Shown here: positions 61,287-64,000 of the stretch, one piece after another | How the letters are laid out: the number at the start of each line of letters is the position of its first letter | Position numbering within the stretch: position 1 is the first letter of the stretch | Assembly (NCBI RefSeq): GCF_036181745.1 | Contig: NZ_CP108080.1 | Coordinates: 7,629,501-7,693,500, forward strand | DNA length: 64,000 nucleotides | Source of the DNA: Streptomyces sp. NBC_00259 | Lineage (GTDB): Bacteria > Actinomycetota > Actinomycetes > Streptomycetales > Streptomycetaceae | Reading direction: 5' to 3' | Program-made: the position numbers and the translations under genes | Notes under the pieces: generated by a model | Seen by the model: only the letters and a program-made list of their open reading frames with translations | What the model was told of the DNA's origin: nothing | Databases searched by the model: none

Positions 61287-62171
61287 ATGGCGTCACTCGT
61301 GTTCACCGTCCTTCTGCCGCTCACTCTCGGGCTGGTGATGTTCGGCCTGGGGCTGACGTTGACCATCGCCGACTTCGCCCGGGTACTGAAGTACCCCAAG
61401 GCCGCGGCCGTGGCCTTGACGTGCCAGATCGTGCTGCTCCCCGCGGTCTGTTTCGGTCTGGTTCTCGCGTTTCAGCTGCAGGGCGCGCTGGCGGTGGGCG
61501 TGATGCTCCTGGTGGCCGCCCCGGGTGGCATCACCGCAAATCTGTTCAGCCATCTCGCCGGTGGCGATGTCGCGCTGAACATCACGCTGACCGCGATCAA
61601 CTCCCTGCTGGCCGCGTTCACGCTGCCGGTCGTCGTCGCGCTGGCGACGTTCAGATTCCTGGGAGACGAGGCCTCGATCGGTCTGCAGTTCGGGAAGTTC
61701 GTCCAGGTGCTTGCCATCGTGCTGGTCCCGGTCGCCATCGGGGTCTGGACACGCCATCGGTTCAGCGCCTGGGCAGACCGGATGCGTCAACCCGTCAAGA
61801 TCGCCTCGATGTCGGTGCTGGCGCTGGTGACCCTTGGCGCCCTCGCGCAATCCTTCGACGTCCTCACAGCGAACGTGGGCAGGCTCGGCGGAATCGCCCT
61901 GCTGCTCTGCACGCTGAGCTTGACGATCGGCTACGTCGTGGCCCGTCTCTTCCGGGTCAGCCGCCGCCAGTCGATCGCCTCGGCGATGGAGATCGGCCTC
62001 CACAACTCCACGCTGGCCATCATTGTCGGCGTCTCGGTGATCGGCGACGAAGTGATGGCCGTCCCCGCTGCTGTCTACGGAGTATTGATGTTCGTGCCGG
62101 CGGGCCTCGCCGCCTACCTGTTCTCCCGGCACGCCGATCCGCTCGATGCGCCGGCTCCGGTACAGGGGTAG
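61287..62171 (+). CDS. Bile acid:sodium symporter (BASS) family transporter
   Basis: 294 residues with about nine or ten membrane helices. MFGLGLTLTIADFARVLKYPKA, VAAPGGITANLFSHLAGGDVALN and SAMEIGLHNSTLAIIV are BASS signatures. Ribosome site AGGAG lies seven bases upstream of ATG 61287. Bacterial members import organic anions with sodium. It is embedded between cupin copies and before the CoA-transferase, so it probably imports the substrate of that pathway. Confidence 0.92.
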   Translation: MASLVFTVLLPLTLGLVMFGLGLTLTIADFARVLKYPKAAAVALTCQIVLLPAVCFGLVLAFQLQGALAVGVMLLVAAPGGITANLFSHLAGGDVALNITLTAINSLLAAFTLPVVVALATFRFLGDEASIGLQFGKFVQVLAIVLVPVAIGVWTRHRFSAWADRMRQPVKIASMSVLALVTLGALAQSFDVLTANVGRLGGIALLLCTLSLTIGYVVARLFRVSRRQSIASAMEIGLHNSTLAIIVGVSVIGDEVMAVPAAVYGVLMFVPAGLAAYLFSRHADPLDAPAPVQG

Positions 62172-62258
62172 TCCGGCTCTCGCCGAAACCTGACAGCGCT
62201 GTCCATGCCCGATGCCCTCACATCGACCCCATGCCCTCACATTGAAAGGACCGATCAA

Positions 62259-62813
62259 ATGACCGCACCCGTCTCTCCCGGCGTGGCCACCACCCGCAGC
62301 GGCGCCCCGCTGCCGCTGGTCGCTCTGCCGCAGGGTGAGCTTCTGACCGTCAACATCGACCAGATTCCGCTGCTCAAGGACGCCATCGCCCCTGGCGTTC
62401 ACATCCAGCCGCTGCGCCTGGACCCCGAGCGCGGCGAGTGGGTCGTCCTGGGCACCCTGGCGCCGGGTAGCGAGCTGCCCCTGCACTACCACACCGGCCC
62501 GGTTCAGGTGTGGACGATCCAGGGTCGCTGGACGTACCGCGAGTACCCCGACCAGGTGCAGACGGCGGGCTCCTACCTGTACGAGCCCGGCGGCTCGGTG
62601 CACACGTTCTACTGCCCGGAGGACAACACCGAGGACACCATCGCCCTGGCCTGGATCGAGGGCGCGGCAGTCAACTTCAACGAGGACGGCACCTTCCACT
62701 CGGCCCTGGACGCGGTTTCCGCTCAGTACCGGACCGAGACCGTGTCGGCGGCGCAGGGCACCGGACCGATCCCCTACATCCACGGCGGCGCCGCCGGCGT
62801 GATCAAGTCCTGA
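62259..62813 (+). CDS. Cupin (2,4'-dihydroxyacetophenone dioxygenase-like), copy 2
   Basis: 184 residues, same length and motif layout as copy 1: LHYHTGPVQVWTIQGRW and GGSVHTFYCPEDN. ATG 62259 follows AAAGGA. The last residues (YIHGGAAGVIKS) are identical in both. It is directly followed by the CoA-transferase gene (17 bases), so this is the original place of the pair. Substrate preference of the two copies may differ, since changes lie near the metal site (V/L before HYH, SA/PV after). Confidence 0.85.
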   Translation: MTAPVSPGVATTRSGAPLPLVALPQGELLTVNIDQIPLLKDAIAPGVHIQPLRLDPERGEWVVLGTLAPGSELPLHYHTGPVQVWTIQGRWTYREYPDQVQTAGSYLYEPGGSVHTFYCPEDNTEDTIALAWIEGAAVNFNEDGTFHSALDAVSAQYRTETVSAAQGTGPIPYIHGGAAGVIKS

Positions 62814-62830
62814 TCGGCAGGGGAGCAGCC

Positions 62831-64000
62831 ATGCGACCGGCGTTCGACGGCATCCGGGTCCTGGAACTGGGCCAGATCTACAACGGCCCCTATTGCGGGC
62901 TCCTGCTCGCACAACTGGGCGCCGACGTCATCAAGGTCGAGCCACCCGGCGGTGAGCCACTGCGCTTCCGCTCGCACGAGCCGATCGAGTCCCACGAGTT
63001 CGTGATGCTCAACTCCCACAAGCGGAGTGTGGTGCTCGACCTGAAGACCGACGCCGGTCGCCAGGCGCTGCTCGACCTGGTCGAGACCGCCGACGTGCTC
63101 ATCGAGAACTACGCGCCGGGCACGATGGAGCGCCTCCGGCTCAGCCCGGCGCGGCTCCTCGAACACAACCCGCGTCTGGTCGTGGCCTCCGGCAAGGGCT
63201 ACGGGTCCACGGGCCCGTACGCACACATGTCGGCCATGGACATCACCGTGCAGGCGATGTCCGGCAGCGCCGCGTCCACCGGGGAGCCCGACGGGCCGCC
63301 GACCAAGGCCGGCGCCGCGTTCGTGGACTTCTCGGGCGGCATCCACCTGTTCGGGGCGATCAGCGCGGCCCTGTTCCAGCGCGAGCGCACGGGACGGGGG
63401 CAGATCGTCGAGGTCTCGATGCACGACACCATCTACCCGATGCTGGCATCCAGCCTGGGCGGCCTGCACAACAACCCCGGCCGAGAACTCCCCGAGCGCA
63501 CCGGGAACCGGCATTCGGGCATGGCGGTCGCGCCGTACAACATCTACGAGGCGAGCGACGGATGGCTGGCGATCATCTGCATCGCCGAGCGGCACTGGCG
63601 CGGCGTGGCAACCGCACTGGGCCGGCCCGAGCTGATCGACGACCCCAGGTTCCGCACGCAGAAGGACCGGGTCGCCCACATCGATGCGGTCGACGAGCAG
63701 GTCTCTTCCTGCACCAGGACCCGGACGCGTGCCGAGCTGGTGCGGGACCTGCAGGCCGCCGGTGTGCCCTGCGCGCCGGTCAAGTCGATCCGTGAGGTCG
63801 ACTCCGACGAGCACCTGATCCAGCGCGGCATGATCCAGTACGTCGAGCACCCGGCCAGGGGCCGGGTGCCGGTTGCGGGATGCCCTCTGAGGCTCAGCGA
63901 CTCGCCGGTGGGCCCGCTGCGGACCGCCCCGCCGCTGGGCCAGTCGACACGGGAGGTTCTCGCGGAGCTCGCCGGCCACGCGGATGCGGCCTGCGAAGCC
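62831..64000 (+). CDS. CaiB/BaiF family CoA-transferase, 3' end cut by the window
   Basis: 390 codons to the edge with no stop. VLELGQIYNGPYCGLLLAQLGADVIKVEPPGG is the classical start; ENYAPGTMERLRL and MSAMDITVQAMSG with the probable catalytic Asp137 follow. Class III transferases move CoA between acids without a ping-pong intermediate on glutamate. ATG 62831 has GGGGAG eight bases upstream. With the cupin and symporter it suggests a route that imports an aryl or organic acid, activates it as CoA ester and cleaves it; order of steps is inference. Confidence 0.92.
   Translation, partial: MRPAFDGIRVLELGQIYNGPYCGLLLAQLGADVIKVEPPGGEPLRFRSHEPIESHEFVMLNSHKRSVVLDLKTDAGRQALLDLVETADVLIENYAPGTMERLRLSPARLLEHNPRLVVASGKGYGSTGPYAHMSAMDITVQAMSGSAASTGEPDGPPTKAGAAFVDFSGGIHLFGAISAALFQRERTGRGQIVEVSMHDTIYPMLASSLGGLHNNPGRELPERTGNRHSGMAVAPYNIYEASDGWLAIICIAERHWRGVATALGRPELIDDPRFRTQKDRVAHIDAVDEQVSSCTRTRTRAELVRDLQAAGVPCAPVKSIREVDSDEHLIQRGMIQYVEHPARGRVPVAGCPLRLSDSPVGPLRTAPPLGQSTREVLAELAGHADAACEA

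Overview
The window looks like Streptomyces chromosome. GC is very high, stop and start codons overlap constantly (ATGA, GTGA), and the content is typical of the genus: an SsgA-like sporulation protein, an Asp23/Gls24 envelope-stress cluster, PAS/GAF-SpoIIE phosphatases with HATPase domains, many TetR regulators and a CYP102-type P450. No rRNA, tRNA or CRISPR array was seen.

Region 1 (1-17408) is the most interesting part and looks like a biosynthetic cluster I cannot match to a known product. A tightly coupled minus-strand operon (about 11143 down past base 1) encodes an SDR reductase, a ProA-type reductase, two free carrier proteins, a TrpB2-like PLP enzyme, a BtrH-like acyltransferase fused to a carrier protein, two acyl-CoA-dehydrogenase-type flavoenzymes, a phosphopantetheinyl transferase, a second BtrH-like protein, a stand-alone adenylation enzyme and a flavin reductase cut by the window edge. 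Next come a CGNR-type regulator, a divergent MFS exporter, and a plus-strand group of a KamA-type radical SAM enzyme, an aminotransferase and a DUF1015 protein. The logic suggests an amino acid activated onto a carrier protein, modified while tethered, and transferred by BtrH-type acyltransferases. The cluster continues to the left of the window.

Region 2 (17477-27505) is accessory metabolism: a molybdate transporter (fused ModB-ModC, ModA, and an HTH-Mop regulator), an SDR, a DUF1772 gene paired with a TetR gene, and an amidohydrolase-permease operon paired with another TetR gene. Several operator-like repeats and a perfect bidirectional terminator are visible.

Region 3 (27660-34694) is an envelope-stress module: an ECF sigma factor overlapping a gene that joins a putative zinc anti-sigma motif to an Asp23 domain, three further Asp23 proteins, small membrane partners (AmaP, DUF6286, DUF2273 types), and two charge-segregated proteins.

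Region 4 (34751-43600) is a decaying island: an MFS gene, a nonsense-bearing STAND-like pseudogene, two IS3 remnants, and fragments of MmyB, amidase, NmrA, SUKH-4 and possibly PucR genes, with a few intact small genes between.

Region 5 (44008-53273) holds two tandem paralogous multidomain phosphatases, TetR genes, a broken IclR/ferredoxin chimera, an SsgA-like gene and a small Trp-rich secreted protein. A CCATAC-N3-GTATGG operator family links that last locus to the CYP102 promoter.

Region 6 (53477-64000) is catabolic: a self-sufficient P450-reductase, a zinc alcohol dehydrogenase, two pseudogenes (a flavin monooxygenase and an expansin-like gene), then an IclR regulator divergent from cupin, BASS symporter, cupin and CaiB-type CoA-transferase genes. 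The cupin plus the first part of the CoA-transferase gene is tandemly duplicated around the symporter.
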